From positions 4,192,001 to 4,256,000 of the forward strand of contig NZ_CP048106.1 of assembly GCF_010092985.1 (NCBI RefSeq): DNA of 64,000 nucleotides, read 5' to 3'. The stretch's first letter is position 1, and the number at the start of each line of letters is the position of its first letter. The stretch comes from Pontibacter pudoricolor (GTDB lineage: Bacteria > Bacteroidota > Bacteroidia > Cytophagales > Hymenobacteraceae). Positions 33,530 to 42,558 of this stretch are shown here, in pieces. Both the position numbers and the translations under genes were made by a program. The notes beneath the pieces were generated by a model. That model did no database searches. It was not told the DNA's origin and saw only the letters and a list, made by a program, of their open reading frames with translations.

Positions 33530-35005
33530 ATGTTCCTGACTTTACTTTCGCACCAATGGCGGTCCGAGCTGCGGTCTTCCGTTTTTCAGAAAAGCATCGC
33601 GCTTAATATAATATTAGGCCTGCTGATCCTGTATTTCGGTGGTATTTTCCTGTTCCTGGGTTTCAATCTGGATGATATTCTGGCAAAAATATACCCGCAA
33701 CAAAATGTGGTAGCCATCTTCAACGGCATGCTGCTGGTGTATTTCCTGATCGATCTCTTTTTCAGGTTTCTGATGCAGGAACTGCCGGTGCTGGCCATAC
33801 AGCCTTACCTGCATTTGCCGATCTCTAAAAACAAGCTGGTGCATTATGTACTGGTAAAATCTGTTCCGAGCTTTTTTAACCTGTTGCCGCTGCTGTTTTT
33901 CGTGCCTTTTATGATCACATCGGTCATACCGGCTTTTGGTTCGGGCATGGCTATAGTTTGGTTGCTGACTGTAGTGGCTGTAACGCTGCTCAACAATTTT
34001 CTGCTGCTGTACTTTAAACGGCAAATGAGCAACAAGCCACTTTATACCCTCGCTTTCGGGGCAACTATAGTAGCGCTGATGCTGCTCGATTACGTGGATG
34101 TGTTGCAGTTACAATTAATTTCCCAGGCTGTATTTGGTGCCATACTGGTGCAGCCGTGGCTGGTTATAGTTCCGGCTGCTTTACTTGTTGGTGCTTACCT
34201 GCTCAACTTTTATTTCCTGAAAGCCCATACCTACCCCGAAGAAATGAGTGTGCGAAAAGCAAAGGAAGCTACAGGCGGCGACATTGCGTTCCTGAATCGC
34301 TTTGGTGAGCTGGGCAAGTTAATAGAGCTGGAGCTGAAGCTGATCTGGCGGCATAAGCGCACCAAATCCATCGTTTTCATGTCGGCTATATTCCTGTTCT
34401 ATGGTTTTATATTTTATGGCAAGGGCACTTATATGGATGGTTTCGGGATCCTGATATTTGTCGGAATCATCTTGTCAGGGATGCCTATGTTTAACTATGG
34501 CCAGTTTTTGCCGGGCTGGCAGAGCGGCCACTTCGATGGATTACTGACCCAGCGCATTTCACCTTACCAGTTCCTGAGCGCCAAGTACTGGATGATGGTG
34601 CCTGTTATGGTGCTGGCTTTCATCCTGACATTGCCTTATGGCTTCTTCGGCTATAAGATCATCCTGATAAATGCGGCAGCCTTGCTTTATAATATTGGGG
34701 TTAACGTGTTCATTGTTTTCTACTTTTCGGTGTACAATACCCAAAAGCTGGACCTGAGCAAGAGTGCTTCCTTTAACTGGCAGGGCGTAGGGGCATCTAA
34801 ATTTGTGATGATGTTGCCGCTTATGGTTTTGCCTATTCTTATTTACCTGCCTTTCGGGTTACTGGATGTGCCCTATGCCGGAATTGCAGCCATTGGCGGA
34901 CTTGGTTTGCTGGGCATCATTTTTCAGAAACAACTGCTTACATTCTCAGCTAACCGGTTTACAGCGCATAAGTACAAGCTGGCAGCCGGCTTCCGTCAGT
35001 CTTAA
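33530..35005 (+). CDS. DUF5687 ABC-type transporter permease
   Basis: A 491-residue integral membrane protein with about ten to twelve hydrophobic helices and the DUF5687 signature: an N-terminal SHQWRSELRSSVFQKS segment, FRFLMQELPVLAIQPYLHLPI, LELKLIWRHKRTKS, and GQFLPGWQSGHFDGLLTQ. It is followed after 30 bases by an ATPase gene, so together they make an ABC exporter. The transported molecule is not known. No signal peptide is present; helices begin around residue 22. Confidence 0.88.
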   Translation: MFLTLLSHQWRSELRSSVFQKSIALNIILGLLILYFGGIFLFLGFNLDDILAKIYPQQNVVAIFNGMLLVYFLIDLFFRFLMQELPVLAIQPYLHLPISKNKLVHYVLVKSVPSFFNLLPLLFFVPFMITSVIPAFGSGMAIVWLLTVVAVTLLNNFLLLYFKRQMSNKPLYTLAFGATIVALMLLDYVDVLQLQLISQAVFGAILVQPWLVIVPAALLVGAYLLNFYFLKAHTYPEEMSVRKAKEATGGDIAFLNRFGELGKLIELELKLIWRHKRTKSIVFMSAIFLFYGFIFYGKGTYMDGFGILIFVGIILSGMPMFNYGQFLPGWQSGHFDGLLTQRISPYQFLSAKYWMMVPVMVLAFILTLPYGFFGYKIILINAAALLYNIGVNVFIVFYFSVYNTQKLDLSKSASFNWQGVGASKFVMMLPLMVLPILIYLPFGLLDVPYAGIAAIGGLGLLGIIFQKQLLTFSANRFTAHKYKLAAGFRQS

Positions 35006-35035
35006 TCAACTATAGTAACTATAAAATTCAGAGCA

Positions 35036-35731
35036 ATGCTAACTATAAATAACCTTCAGAAAGTATATAACGGCACTACCGTGGTAAACATACCAGAACT
35101 AACTATAGCTGCAGGCGAGTCTGTGGGCCTGGTAGGAAATAACGGAGCCGGTAAAACCACGCTTTTCAGGATGATACTGGACCTGATACGGCCAAGCAAA
35201 GGCGAAGTATTTTCGAAAGGCATTGGTGTGATGGAGTCCGGTGACTGGAAAGGCTACACCGGCTCGTACCTGGACGAAGGATTTCTGATAGATTACCTGA
35301 CCACAGAGGAGTATTTTAAGTTTATCGGCGACCTGCATGGCCTTTCGGGTGGCGACGTGGCCGAGCGCTTAGCGCCCTTTGCAGATCTGTTTAACGACGA
35401 AATCCTGGGCCAGCGCAAGTATATCCGCGACTTCTCGAAGGGTAACCAGAAAAAGATCGGGGTTGCCGCAGCCGTACTCTCGAACCCTGAACTGCTGATA
35501 CTGGACGAACCCTTTGCCAACCTGGACCCCAGCTCACAGATACGCCTGAAAAACCTGCTCAAAAACCTGCGCGAACAAAAGAACATGACCATGCTGATCT
35601 CGAGCCACGACCTGAGTCATGTAATTGATGTATGCGAGCGTATCGTTATATTAGAAAAGGGACAGTTGGTGCAGGATATGGCTACAAACGAGAACACCCT
35701 TCGTGAGCTTGAGACCTACTTTACCGTTTAA
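35036..35731 (+). CDS. ABC transporter ATP-binding protein
   Basis: The ATPase core is complete: Walker A GNNGAGKTT (34-42), Walker B LLILDEP (153-159) and the switch His191 (SSHDLSHV). The signature loop reads FSKGNQKKI at 133-141 in place of LSGGQ, as in several exporter ATPases of the Nod/CcmA type. At 231 residues it is a single nucleotide-binding domain, partner of the DUF5687 permease. It energises export of an unknown substrate. Confidence 0.92.
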   Translation: MLTINNLQKVYNGTTVVNIPELTIAAGESVGLVGNNGAGKTTLFRMILDLIRPSKGEVFSKGIGVMESGDWKGYTGSYLDEGFLIDYLTTEEYFKFIGDLHGLSGGDVAERLAPFADLFNDEILGQRKYIRDFSKGNQKKIGVAAAVLSNPELLILDEPFANLDPSSQIRLKNLLKNLREQKNMTMLISSHDLSHVIDVCERIVILEKGQLVQDMATNENTLRELETYFTV

Positions 35732-35839
35732 AAAGCAGGCTTTACTTCTGTTTTAGAATTTAAATTGGTAAACTGCAATTGTTTAAGCCACAGTTCCGGC
35801 TTGCGCCTAAGTTTTTCACCCGTTTAACATAGGCAAAAA

Positions 35840-36115
35840 ATGAATATTAAAGTACCTGTTCCGAAAGGCAGCGAGCGATATATTGTCTCGCTGGTTGATA
35901 TTTTACGTGTAGAAAACCGCTCCCTTTCCTTTTTTGGTGCAGGGGCACATAACCTGTATATTTTTGAGCAAACCTCGAAAGGCGATGAGCTTTTCTCGCT
36001 TTATAGTTACGGGCAAAAGCAGGACATGCTGGCCGCTTTCAGTATTATCTCTTCGCTTTTAAAGCAGAAATCCAAAGAACAGGTATTGCTGGAGCTGGAG
36101 CCGATGAAGAAGTAG
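35840..36115 (+). CDS. Hypothetical protein, 91 aa
   Basis: No domain recognised. The product has no signal peptide or membrane helix; it is a short beta-alpha-like sequence beginning MNIKVPVPKGSERYIVSLVDIL and ending in a basic, Leu-rich tail (KSKEQVLLELEPMKK). Codon use matches the neighbours. It stands just downstream of the ABC transporter genes but about 110 bases apart. It could be a PH-like or response-domain fragment; there is no direct support. Confidence 0.6.
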   Translation: MNIKVPVPKGSERYIVSLVDILRVENRSLSFFGAGAHNLYIFEQTSKGDELFSLYSYGQKQDMLAAFSIISSLLKQKSKEQVLLELEPMKK

Positions 36116-36163
36116 CTAACTATAGTTGCTGTAAACTAATACACCCGATCAGTTACCTATAGT

Positions 36164-36607
36164 TTAGCCCCTGAGCGGAAGTCTCATCTGGTAAAGGTCG
36201 AAGCCTTTTGCCCAGTAATCCTTCTCGGTGTGCACCAGCGCAAAGCCCTGCTTCTCATAGAACATATACACAAGCTGCGAGGTCCGAACTATAACCGTAT
36301 CTATAGTTGGGTTATTTCTGATGTGGTTTATGCGGTGCTGGGTTAGCTTAGTGCCGATGCCCTTACCCTGGAACTCGGGGTGAACAATGTCCCATGAAAG
36401 CCGCGCCAGGCGCTCACTACAAAAGTAATTAATGCCGCCTGCTCCAACTATAGTTTGGGCCTCCTCCATTACAAAATAATCTTCCAGGTGCTCGTCCAGG
36501 TACTCTATAAAGTCGGTTTCCTCGGTTTCGGCAAAATACTGCGGAATATTTAGCTTGAGTAAGGCTATGAGAGCCGGTTTGTCGGTGGGGATGTAGGGAC
36601 GGATCAT
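36164..36607 (-). CDS. GNAT-family N-acetyltransferase
   Basis: The acetyl-CoA binding motif appears as DIVHPEFQGKGIGTKLTQHRINHI (V-x-P-x-x-x-G-x-G-x-G/A region) followed by the VRTSQLVYMFYEKQGFALVHTEKD segment. An acidic N-terminal half (EFDFIEYLDEHLEDYF-like) precedes it. The 147-residue size is standard. The substrate is unknown; a second GNAT gene lies just upstream on the same strand. Confidence 0.85.
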   Translation of the reverse strand: MIRPYIPTDKPALIALLKLNIPQYFAETEETDFIEYLDEHLEDYFVMEEAQTIVGAGGINYFCSERLARLSWDIVHPEFQGKGIGTKLTQHRINHIRNNPTIDTVIVRTSQLVYMFYEKQGFALVHTEKDYWAKGFDLYQMRLPLRG

Positions 36608-36641
36608 GGTTTAGTGGCGGGTTTGAAAGGGAAATTTCTGA

Positions 36642-37166
36642 TCAGTCTTTCAACTGAAGTTTCATCATGATGTCTGTCTGCTCATCGTTTCCTAATTTAA
36701 AAACGTGTTTATCAAACTCAACAAAACCGTTTTTCTTATAAAAATTGATGGCTCCCGGGTTTTCTTCCCAAACACCTAACCAAACATAGTCGGCACCAGC
36801 CTGCTTTGCAATTTGCATTGCCTGCCCGTAAAGTAACTGGCCCACTTTCTTTCCATGATATTCTTTCAGCACATAGATCCGTTCTATTTCAAGGGCTTTA
36901 TCGTCTTTTATTTCTGTTTGCGAGGAGCCAAAGTTTAGTTTTAAATACCCGATTACGTTACCATTAACTGTCGCAAAATAGAATTCAGAATTCTTGTTTT
37001 GAAGTTCAGCAGTCAGTTTCTCAACAGAAAATCCTTCCTCCAGGTACTTCTTCATATTCTCTTCTGTATTTCCAGCTGAGAACGTCTCGGAAAAAGTTTG
37101 CCTGCCAATCTGTTGTAATTGGTCTATAGCAGTTAAGGTAACCCTTTTAATCTCGATGGTATGCAT
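36642..37166 (-). CDS. GNAT N-acetyltransferase, PaiA-like
   Basis: The sequence fits the PaiA-type spermine/spermidine acetyltransferase group: QQIGRQTFSETFSAGNTEENM at the start, ALEIERIYVLKEYHGKKVGQLLYGQAM with the pyrophosphate-binding loop, VWLGVWEENPGAINFYKKNGFVEFDKHVFKLG, and a D-x-x-M-M-K-L end. It acetylates a polyamine or a similar amine in relatives, but the real substrate is not shown. The gene is more AT-rich than most of the window, like the next genes upstream on its strand (37.2-38.7 kb). Confidence 0.85.
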   Translation of the reverse strand: MHTIEIKRVTLTAIDQLQQIGRQTFSETFSAGNTEENMKKYLEEGFSVEKLTAELQNKNSEFYFATVNGNVIGYLKLNFGSSQTEIKDDKALEIERIYVLKEYHGKKVGQLLYGQAMQIAKQAGADYVWLGVWEENPGAINFYKKNGFVEFDKHVFKLGNDEQTDIMMKLQLKD

Positions 37167-37257
37167 TCTGGGGGTTTTGAGTTTAATTCAAGCTGATTAT
37201 AACGTGCCGGGTTTTGCGGTGGCGTAGCTATGGAAATGGGGTAGTTGGGGGGTACTT

Positions 37258-37932
37258 TTAGAGTTTAACCCCAAAAACCATATTCACAGTAAAAGTTTTA
37301 TCTTTCACATCGTAGCTTGAATAATATCCACTGCTAGTTGCACGCTCAGGACTATTTACAACATCTTTGGCGTTTAGGTAATAATCGCCGCGAAGGCCGA
37401 TGTTAAATTTTGAAAAATTATAGGTCACCCCACCGCCCAGCAACAAGCCATAGTTGTAAGAATTTAAAAAATCGCTCTTTCTGAATCCGTCACTAATTAA
37501 GAACTCACTACCATAGTCATCATCCAGCAGAAAGTCTACTCTTGGCCCGACACTCACATAAGGAGTTATATTCTCTCTTATCGGATATTTGAGATCCAAT
37601 ACAGTATTCATTGAAAGATAATTGAGAGTCTCTTTACGGGTTGCGTCAACCAACTTTCCTGTTTCGTCCGCATGTTGGTACTCTTCTTTACTTCCTTTCC
37701 TAACAAAACCGATGTTGCTGGACAAACTGTAGTGCTTTTTGATAAGGTAATCTAATCCAACAAAAAGGGAATGCCCGATGAGAGGGTCGTATTGCTTAGT
37801 TAAAACATTGCCTTGGCGTTCGCTCCGAGCATGAAGCGACGAGACAGATACACCAGTCTGAATTTTTAGAATCTGCCCAAAAGTGAAATTGGAAATTAGA
37901 CATCCAAACAAAATTAGTAAAATGTGTTTCAT
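37258..37932 (-). CDS. Outer-membrane beta-barrel (porin-like) protein
   Basis: A signal peptide (MKHILLILFGCLISNFTFGQ) precedes a ~200-residue barrel with about eight strands: YSLSSNIGFVRKGS, ITPYVSVGPRVDFLL, YGLLLGGGVTYNF, FNIGLRGDYY and a final TVNMVFGVKL. This is the common small outer-membrane barrel seen in Bacteroidota (PF13568-like). Its role is unknown. The gene lies in the AT-richer 36.6-38.7 kb patch. Confidence 0.8.
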   Translation of the reverse strand: MKHILLILFGCLISNFTFGQILKIQTGVSVSSLHARSERQGNVLTKQYDPLIGHSLFVGLDYLIKKHYSLSSNIGFVRKGSKEEYQHADETGKLVDATRKETLNYLSMNTVLDLKYPIRENITPYVSVGPRVDFLLDDDYGSEFLISDGFRKSDFLNSYNYGLLLGGGVTYNFSKFNIGLRGDYYLNAKDVVNSPERATSSGYYSSYDVKDKTFTVNMVFGVKL

Positions 37933-38030
37933 GTAATTGATAGTTAATTATTGCCACAACGGATTGGTGCAGCCGAAGCCCGAAGCATAGCAAGGGTTAA
38001 GGCTGAACCGGGTTACCCACTCTGGTTCTT

Positions 38031-38342
38031 TTAGGCAATTTTCACCTGTTTGTTTAGTAATTCAACCTTAAAGTTAACCTTTGCCTCAAGTGCGTTGAAA
38101 ACTTTCAAAATGGTATCAATTGTCACGTTAGTGGCGTTATTTTCAAGACGGGATATTTGGGCTTTTTTCACTCCCACCAGTTGTCCAAGTTGTTCCTGTG
38201 TAAGATTTCTTTCTTTTCTTGCTGCCTGGATCATGTCTCCAATCAGCTCCAACTTGAGCTCGAACTCGTAATTGTCACGCGCTGGCGTTCCTTTTACCCC
38301 TATAAGCCTGTCTTCGGCTTCACTTAATGAATATCGTTTCAT
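38031..38342 (-). CDS. XRE/Cro-type HTH protein, HigA-like antitoxin
   Basis: The HTH spans about residues 32-88 (LIGDMIQAARKERNLTQEQLGQLVGVKKAQISRLENNATNVTIDTILKVF), the XRE signature. The N-terminal MKRYSLSEAEDRLIG is typical for HigA-type antitoxins that follow a HigB toxin. The upstream minus-strand frame encodes a HigB-like toxin broken by a stop, so this antitoxin may now be an orphan or a free regulator. The original toxin end overlaps this gene's first codons. Confidence 0.88.
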   Translation of the reverse strand: MKRYSLSEAEDRLIGVKGTPARDNYEFELKLELIGDMIQAARKERNLTQEQLGQLVGVKKAQISRLENNATNVTIDTILKVFNALEAKVNFKVELLNKQVKIA

Positions 38343-38683
38343 GATTACTTCTCTTTAAGATAGATTTCTGAATGCGCTCGGCCTTGTCAATTTCTTTTTT
38401 ATCTATTTTGCTGGTTTTCTTGACAAATCCATGGGTGGCTAGTACAAGTGTTTCTTTCTAGTCTGTTTTATCCCAGAAGGCAAGCAGTCTGTACTGAAGC
38501 CCTGCATAAAGAGTCCTGAACTCCCAGATTTCGTCCGTTAGCTTCTTGAACAACTTGGGATCGGTGTGGAATTGGGCTCTCCGGATATTCTGAAGTATTT
38601 TCTCTCGGTGCTTCAGTTCAAGCGATTCCAAATACTTGAAAGCCTCCTCCAGCAAGTCAACTTCAAATTTTGTTGCATTTAGG
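38320..38683 (-). pseudogene. HigB/Gp49-like toxin gene interrupted by an in-frame TAG
   Basis: The frame encodes KFEVDLLEEAFKYLESL, then LYAGLQYRLLAFWDKTD, a TAG stop at 38458-38460, and continues KETLVLATHGFVKKTSK, DKKEIDKAERIQKS and ends at 38320 inside the HigA-like gene. Both halves match the phage-derived Gp49/HigB RNase family. No in-frame ATG is present; a one-base insertion near 38672 in the A-run would join an ATG to the N-terminal KFEVD frame. So two lesions are visible: start loss and an amber codon. The TTG at 38655 could initiate a shortened product. Toxin activity is probably lost, unless there is read-through or a sequencing error. Confidence 0.75.
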
Positions 38684-38834
38684 GCCTATCTTTAGATACC
38701 TCCAAAGATAAAGAAAAGTTTCCTTATATGTAAACCATGTGCAGTTCCTATTGTGGGTAACTAGAGTATAAACATACACTATTTCAACCATTTCTGCAGA
38801 TAACCATAACCGACCAACCAACTATAGTTTAAAC

Positions 38835-40247
38835 CTACTTAACCACTCCCTTCATCCAACTTCCTATAGTTTCTAAAGCACTCGGAGCAATGGTTTCCTC
38901 CAGTTGGCCGTATTCGTTTACCATGCCAGTTGTGGCCGTCTGGAAGAGGTGATTCAGGTTGGGCATCTCTTTTATAGTATACTTTTTGTTGCCGGCAGCT
39001 TTCAGGGCTTTTTCGGTGGCGGGCAGGTTTTGCTGGTAAGGTACCTGCAGGTCTTTGGTGCCATTAAGTGCGAGTATGGGCATCTTCAGTTTCTGCAGTG
39101 TAAGGGCAGGGTCGTACCCTAAAAAGTAGCGCATCCAGGGCGAACTGAGCTGGGCAACTATAGCTTGTTCGCTTTGCTGAGTAAGCCCCATTTGCTTCTG
39201 CTCTTCAGCGGTAAGCTTGGCTTTGGCATCCTGCTCCAGTTGCTTAATAGTTTGGGAAGCTTTAAAAATATCAGGTTCGGTAGCGGCTACAGTGAACTGG
39301 GCTTTGCGGAGTTGGAGGTATTTCTGTAGTTGCGCGTCGGGCATGCCGGCGGTTTTAAACAGGGCTTCGTTCTGGGCTAATAGTAGCTCGGTGCCCGGCA
39401 CTGCACTTCCGGCCATCAGTACTACAAAAGCGGCTTCGGGGTATTTGGCGGCTACTTTAGCTGCAACCAAAGCACCTTCCGAGTGGCCCAGCAAACCAAC
39501 TTTCTTTCCGTCAACGCCTTCAAAACTTTTCAGGTAAGTAAAAGCAGCTGCGGCATCAGAGGCAAAGTCTTCGGTGGTGGCAGTCGCAAAAGTACCTCCC
39601 GATTTACCCACTCCACGGTCATCCAGACGCAGCACGGCAAAGCCCTGGCGGGTGAGGTAGTCGGCCAGTACTAAAAACGGCTTGTGGCCCAGAATGGTCT
39701 GGTCGCGGTCCTGCGGGCCGGAGCCTGTAATAAGTACCACAGCCGGAGCCTTGGTTTTGCCTTTTGGTAAAGTTAGGGTGCCAGCCAGGGTAATGCCGGC
39801 AGCTTTATTTTCTATCGTTACTTCGGTTTCCTGGTACGGGTAGGGTTTTACGGGGTGCTGCGGACGTTTGGCTTCTGCCACCTCGCCTTTCGTAAGCGGA
39901 ATATGCATGTTCTGCCCAGCCTGTTTCAAATACCCATCAATGTTTTCAGGGCCGGTAATTTTACCTGCATACGAGCCACCAATTGCTTTAATGTCTAAGT
40001 ACAAACTATCCTGCACTAATCTGGCCGATGTTACCGGGATACCTTTTGCACCCTGGTCGGGGCTGTCCATGGTAGCGGTAAGGGAGCCATCCGGGGTAGC
40101 ACTTAAGTTAAAGACCAGTCGCAGTTTTGTTCCGCCAATTGCCAAACTGCCGTTCCAGCTTCCGGCTATAGTTTGGGCAGGTCGTTGTGCGTAACAGGTA
40201 ACAGCGGGAAGTATACTTATCAGCAAAAGGAGCAGATGTTTTCTCAT
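38835..40247 (-). CDS. Secreted alpha/beta hydrolase
   Basis: A signal peptide (ending VTCYAQ) is followed by an N-terminal beta domain (about 25-120; GSWNGSLAIGGTKLRLVFNLSATPDG), then an alpha/beta hydrolase: oxyanion-type GSGPQDRDQ, FAVLRLDDRGVGKSGG, nucleophile elbow GLLGHSEGALVA with Ser256, and a late NLNHLFQ segment supplying His. Serine hydrolases of this layout occur near peptidase or esterase roles. Actual substrate unknown. It is a single gene. Confidence 0.87.
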   Translation of the reverse strand: MRKHLLLLLISILPAVTCYAQRPAQTIAGSWNGSLAIGGTKLRLVFNLSATPDGSLTATMDSPDQGAKGIPVTSARLVQDSLYLDIKAIGGSYAGKITGPENIDGYLKQAGQNMHIPLTKGEVAEAKRPQHPVKPYPYQETEVTIENKAAGITLAGTLTLPKGKTKAPAVVLITGSGPQDRDQTILGHKPFLVLADYLTRQGFAVLRLDDRGVGKSGGTFATATTEDFASDAAAAFTYLKSFEGVDGKKVGLLGHSEGALVAAKVAAKYPEAAFVVLMAGSAVPGTELLLAQNEALFKTAGMPDAQLQKYLQLRKAQFTVAATEPDIFKASQTIKQLEQDAKAKLTAEEQKQMGLTQQSEQAIVAQLSSPWMRYFLGYDPALTLQKLKMPILALNGTKDLQVPYQQNLPATEKALKAAGNKKYTIKEMPNLNHLFQTATTGMVNEYGQLEETIAPSALETIGSWMKGVVK

Positions 40248-40397
40248 AGAGGTGTGATTGAAATTTATATAGTACTAAGGTAATAATTTCCGGGTATAGT
40301 TATGTATGTCCAAAAACCGGATGGAGTGAAAATGAAGGGTACAGACTATAAACTGGCATTCTTTGATTAAATTTGTAGTTGATTTAATTTCTGATCT

Positions 40398-41312
40398 ATG
40401 AAGAATATCCTGCTTTCAACAGCCTTATTAACTATAGTTGGCTTGTTATCGGCCTGCAACAATACTCCCGAAACTACTCCCGAAGATAAAACGGCTTATG
40501 TAGCAACTATAGATGCCTGGCATGATCAGCGTATCGAAAACCTGAAGAAAGAAGATGGCTGGCTGGCGCTTTCTGGTCTGTTCTGGCTGGAACCCGGCGA
40601 AAACACCTTTGGCAGCGACCCTGCAAATGCGATCGTTTTCCCGGAAGGTAAAATTGCAGCCAAAGCAGGTACTTTTATACTTGCCGATAACCAGGTTAAG
40701 ATAAAGTTAGATGAAGGCGCTGATGTGCAACTGGATGGGAAGCCGGTGCAGGAGGCTATAGTTTATAGTTCGGATACCGTGGATGCACCAAAGCTGAAAC
40801 ATGGTTCGCTGACCTGGTTTGTGATAAAACGTGGCGACAAGTATGGTGTTCGTTTGCTTGATACGGAAAGCGACATCCGGAAGAACTTTACCGGGATTGA
40901 CCGTTACGAAATAAACCCTGCTTATAAGATACAGGCGAAGCTGGAGCCAAACACTACCGGGCGCAAGATTTCGATATCCAATATAGTTGGCCAGGTAAGC
41001 GAAGAAGAAACACCGGGAGCGCTTGTGTTTACCATAGATGGCAGGGAACATAAGCTGGATGCCCTGAAAGAAGGGGAGGAATTATTTGTGATCTTCGCGG
41101 ATAAAACAAACGGACATGAAACATATGGGGCAGGGCGCTACCTGTATACCGACCTGCCAGACGCAAACGGCAACGTTACCATCGACTTTAATAAAGCCTA
41201 TAACCCACCTTGTGCTTTTGTAACGTATGCAACCTGCCCGCTGCCGCCAAAGCAGAACTTTTTACAGGTGGCTATACCTGCCGGCGAGAAAGCATTTGAA
41301 GCAAATCATTGA
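40398..41312 (+). CDS. DUF1684 lipoprotein
   Basis: The 304-residue protein starts with a lipobox leader (GLLSAC, lipidated Cys20). DUF1684 markers are EDGWLALSGLFWLEPGENTFGS, VIKRGDKYGVRLLD and the C-terminal DFNKAYNPPCAFVTYATCPLPPKQN, with two conserved cysteines. The function of DUF1684 proteins is not established. It has its own upstream region and probable promoter above 40398. Confidence 0.92.
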   Translation: MKNILLSTALLTIVGLLSACNNTPETTPEDKTAYVATIDAWHDQRIENLKKEDGWLALSGLFWLEPGENTFGSDPANAIVFPEGKIAAKAGTFILADNQVKIKLDEGADVQLDGKPVQEAIVYSSDTVDAPKLKHGSLTWFVIKRGDKYGVRLLDTESDIRKNFTGIDRYEINPAYKIQAKLEPNTTGRKISISNIVGQVSEEETPGALVFTIDGREHKLDALKEGEELFVIFADKTNGHETYGAGRYLYTDLPDANGNVTIDFNKAYNPPCAFVTYATCPLPPKQNFLQVAIPAGEKAFEANH

Positions 41313-41862
41313 TATTTTCTAACCCAGATTACGATTATAGAATGAACGGAAGCTATTAACCCAGCCCTACCCTCCGAGGAGAGGAATTAGGCATTACAAG
41401 CCCTCTCTTGAGAGCAGAGTCTTTTCGTTCTGTTAAATCAACCTCTTTAATGCCCTCGCTCGCATCCCGCAGTGTGAGCGACTTAGTGGCGTCCCGCCAC
41501 TTGTGCCTCAGGCATAGGTAAAAGTGGCCGGGGTCCGCAGGTAACTCACACTCGCGGGATGCGAGCGAGGGCAGGGACATATAGTTGTAGCAGAAACTGT
41601 CCCCTTGAGGACAAGTGAGAACGGGGGTTCAAAACTTGCGAACAGCGCTCACAGGATTGTTGAAACCCAAACTATAGAACTATAGCTAAACTATAGCCAC
41701 AGCCCAAATTCCCCTCTCGGGAGGGGCAGGGGTGGGTTGAATACAACTTAATTTTTCTGTTGAAAAACTATAAGCCGGAGCCTCAGCAAGTTCGAAACAT
41801 TTCGGGTTAGGGCATGTTATAGCTTTAACTACACCATAAACATTCCGAATAGCATACATAAC
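41313..41862. repeat. Gap with dispersed repeat blocks
   Basis: No gene. From left to right it contains a CCCTACCCTCCGAGGAGAGG block (41370), the 41452-41572 element whose arms GCCCTCGCTCGC and GCGAGCGAGGGC match the 33.2 kb element in inverted order, two or three CTATAG units around 41668-41696, and CCCCTCTCGGGAGGGGCAGG (41711). A promoter for the gene at 41863 should lie in the last ~100 bases. Confidence 0.7.
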
Positions 41863-42510
41863 ATGACAACCGAAAATACATCAAACGTAATTAAAGCAAC
41901 ACACCTCGAAAAAGCCCTGAACTATACCGAATACGTAGCTCTGACCGAGCAATTGCTGGCTGAGAACAAAACGACCGGCACTAACCACGCGGATGACCTG
42001 GTAGAATATAACCGCATGAACCTGCACCGTATGCGCCGCGGCGAAAAATCGGCAGTGTTGACAGATGAGCTGCTTGAAACACTGCAGAAAGTAGAGCGCA
42101 GAATGGTGTGGGTCGTAATAACCGAAGCCTGGTGTGGCGATGCAGCCCAGAACCTGCCGGGCATTATGAAGATGGCAGAAGCGAGCCCGCTGATAGACCT
42201 GAAGCTGTTGCTGCGCGACGAGAACCTGGATGTGATGGACGCTTACCTGACAAATGGTGGTCGTTCTATTCCTAAACTGGTTGCCCTGGATGCAGAAACC
42301 CTGGAAGAACTGGGAACCTGGGGACCACGTCCGGAACCGGCGCAACAACTGGTGCTGGATGCCAAAGCGCAGAACATGGATTTTAAAGAAATGGCTGAAA
42401 AACTGCACGGCTGGTATGGCAAAGACCGCAGCCGCACCCTGCAACAGGAGTTTATGCCAATACTTAATGCCTGGTCTACCGCAGCAGAAACTATAACAGA
42501 GAACAGTTAA
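41863..42510 (+). CDS. Thioredoxin-family protein with single active-site Cys
   Basis: The thioredoxin fold is suggested by WVVITEAWCGDAAQNLPGIMKMA and the cis-Pro motif RSIPKLVALD. Where thioredoxin has CxxC, this protein has C91-G-D-A, so only one active-site cysteine is present; family members share this WCGDAA motif, so it is a natural variant. It may act in mixed disulfide or peroxidase-like chemistry. An N-terminal helical extension of ~75 residues precedes the fold. No signal peptide, so it is cytoplasmic. Confidence 0.85.
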   Translation: MTTENTSNVIKATHLEKALNYTEYVALTEQLLAENKTTGTNHADDLVEYNRMNLHRMRRGEKSAVLTDELLETLQKVERRMVWVVITEAWCGDAAQNLPGIMKMAEASPLIDLKLLLRDENLDVMDAYLTNGGRSIPKLVALDAETLEELGTWGPRPEPAQQLVLDAKAQNMDFKEMAEKLHGWYGKDRSRTLQQEFMPILNAWSTAAETITENS

Positions 42511-42518
42511 TACAGCAG

Positions 42519-42558
42519 AACTATAAAAGGCGACACGCAGGTGTCGCCTTTTATAGTT
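42519..42558 (+). terminator. Perfect 18-bp hairpin terminator after the thioredoxin-like gene
   Basis: AACTATAAAAGGCGACAC and its exact complement flank a GCAG loop. The outermost base pairs reproduce the AACTATA half of the window-wide palindrome. T-tract is part of the right arm. Confidence 0.85.
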
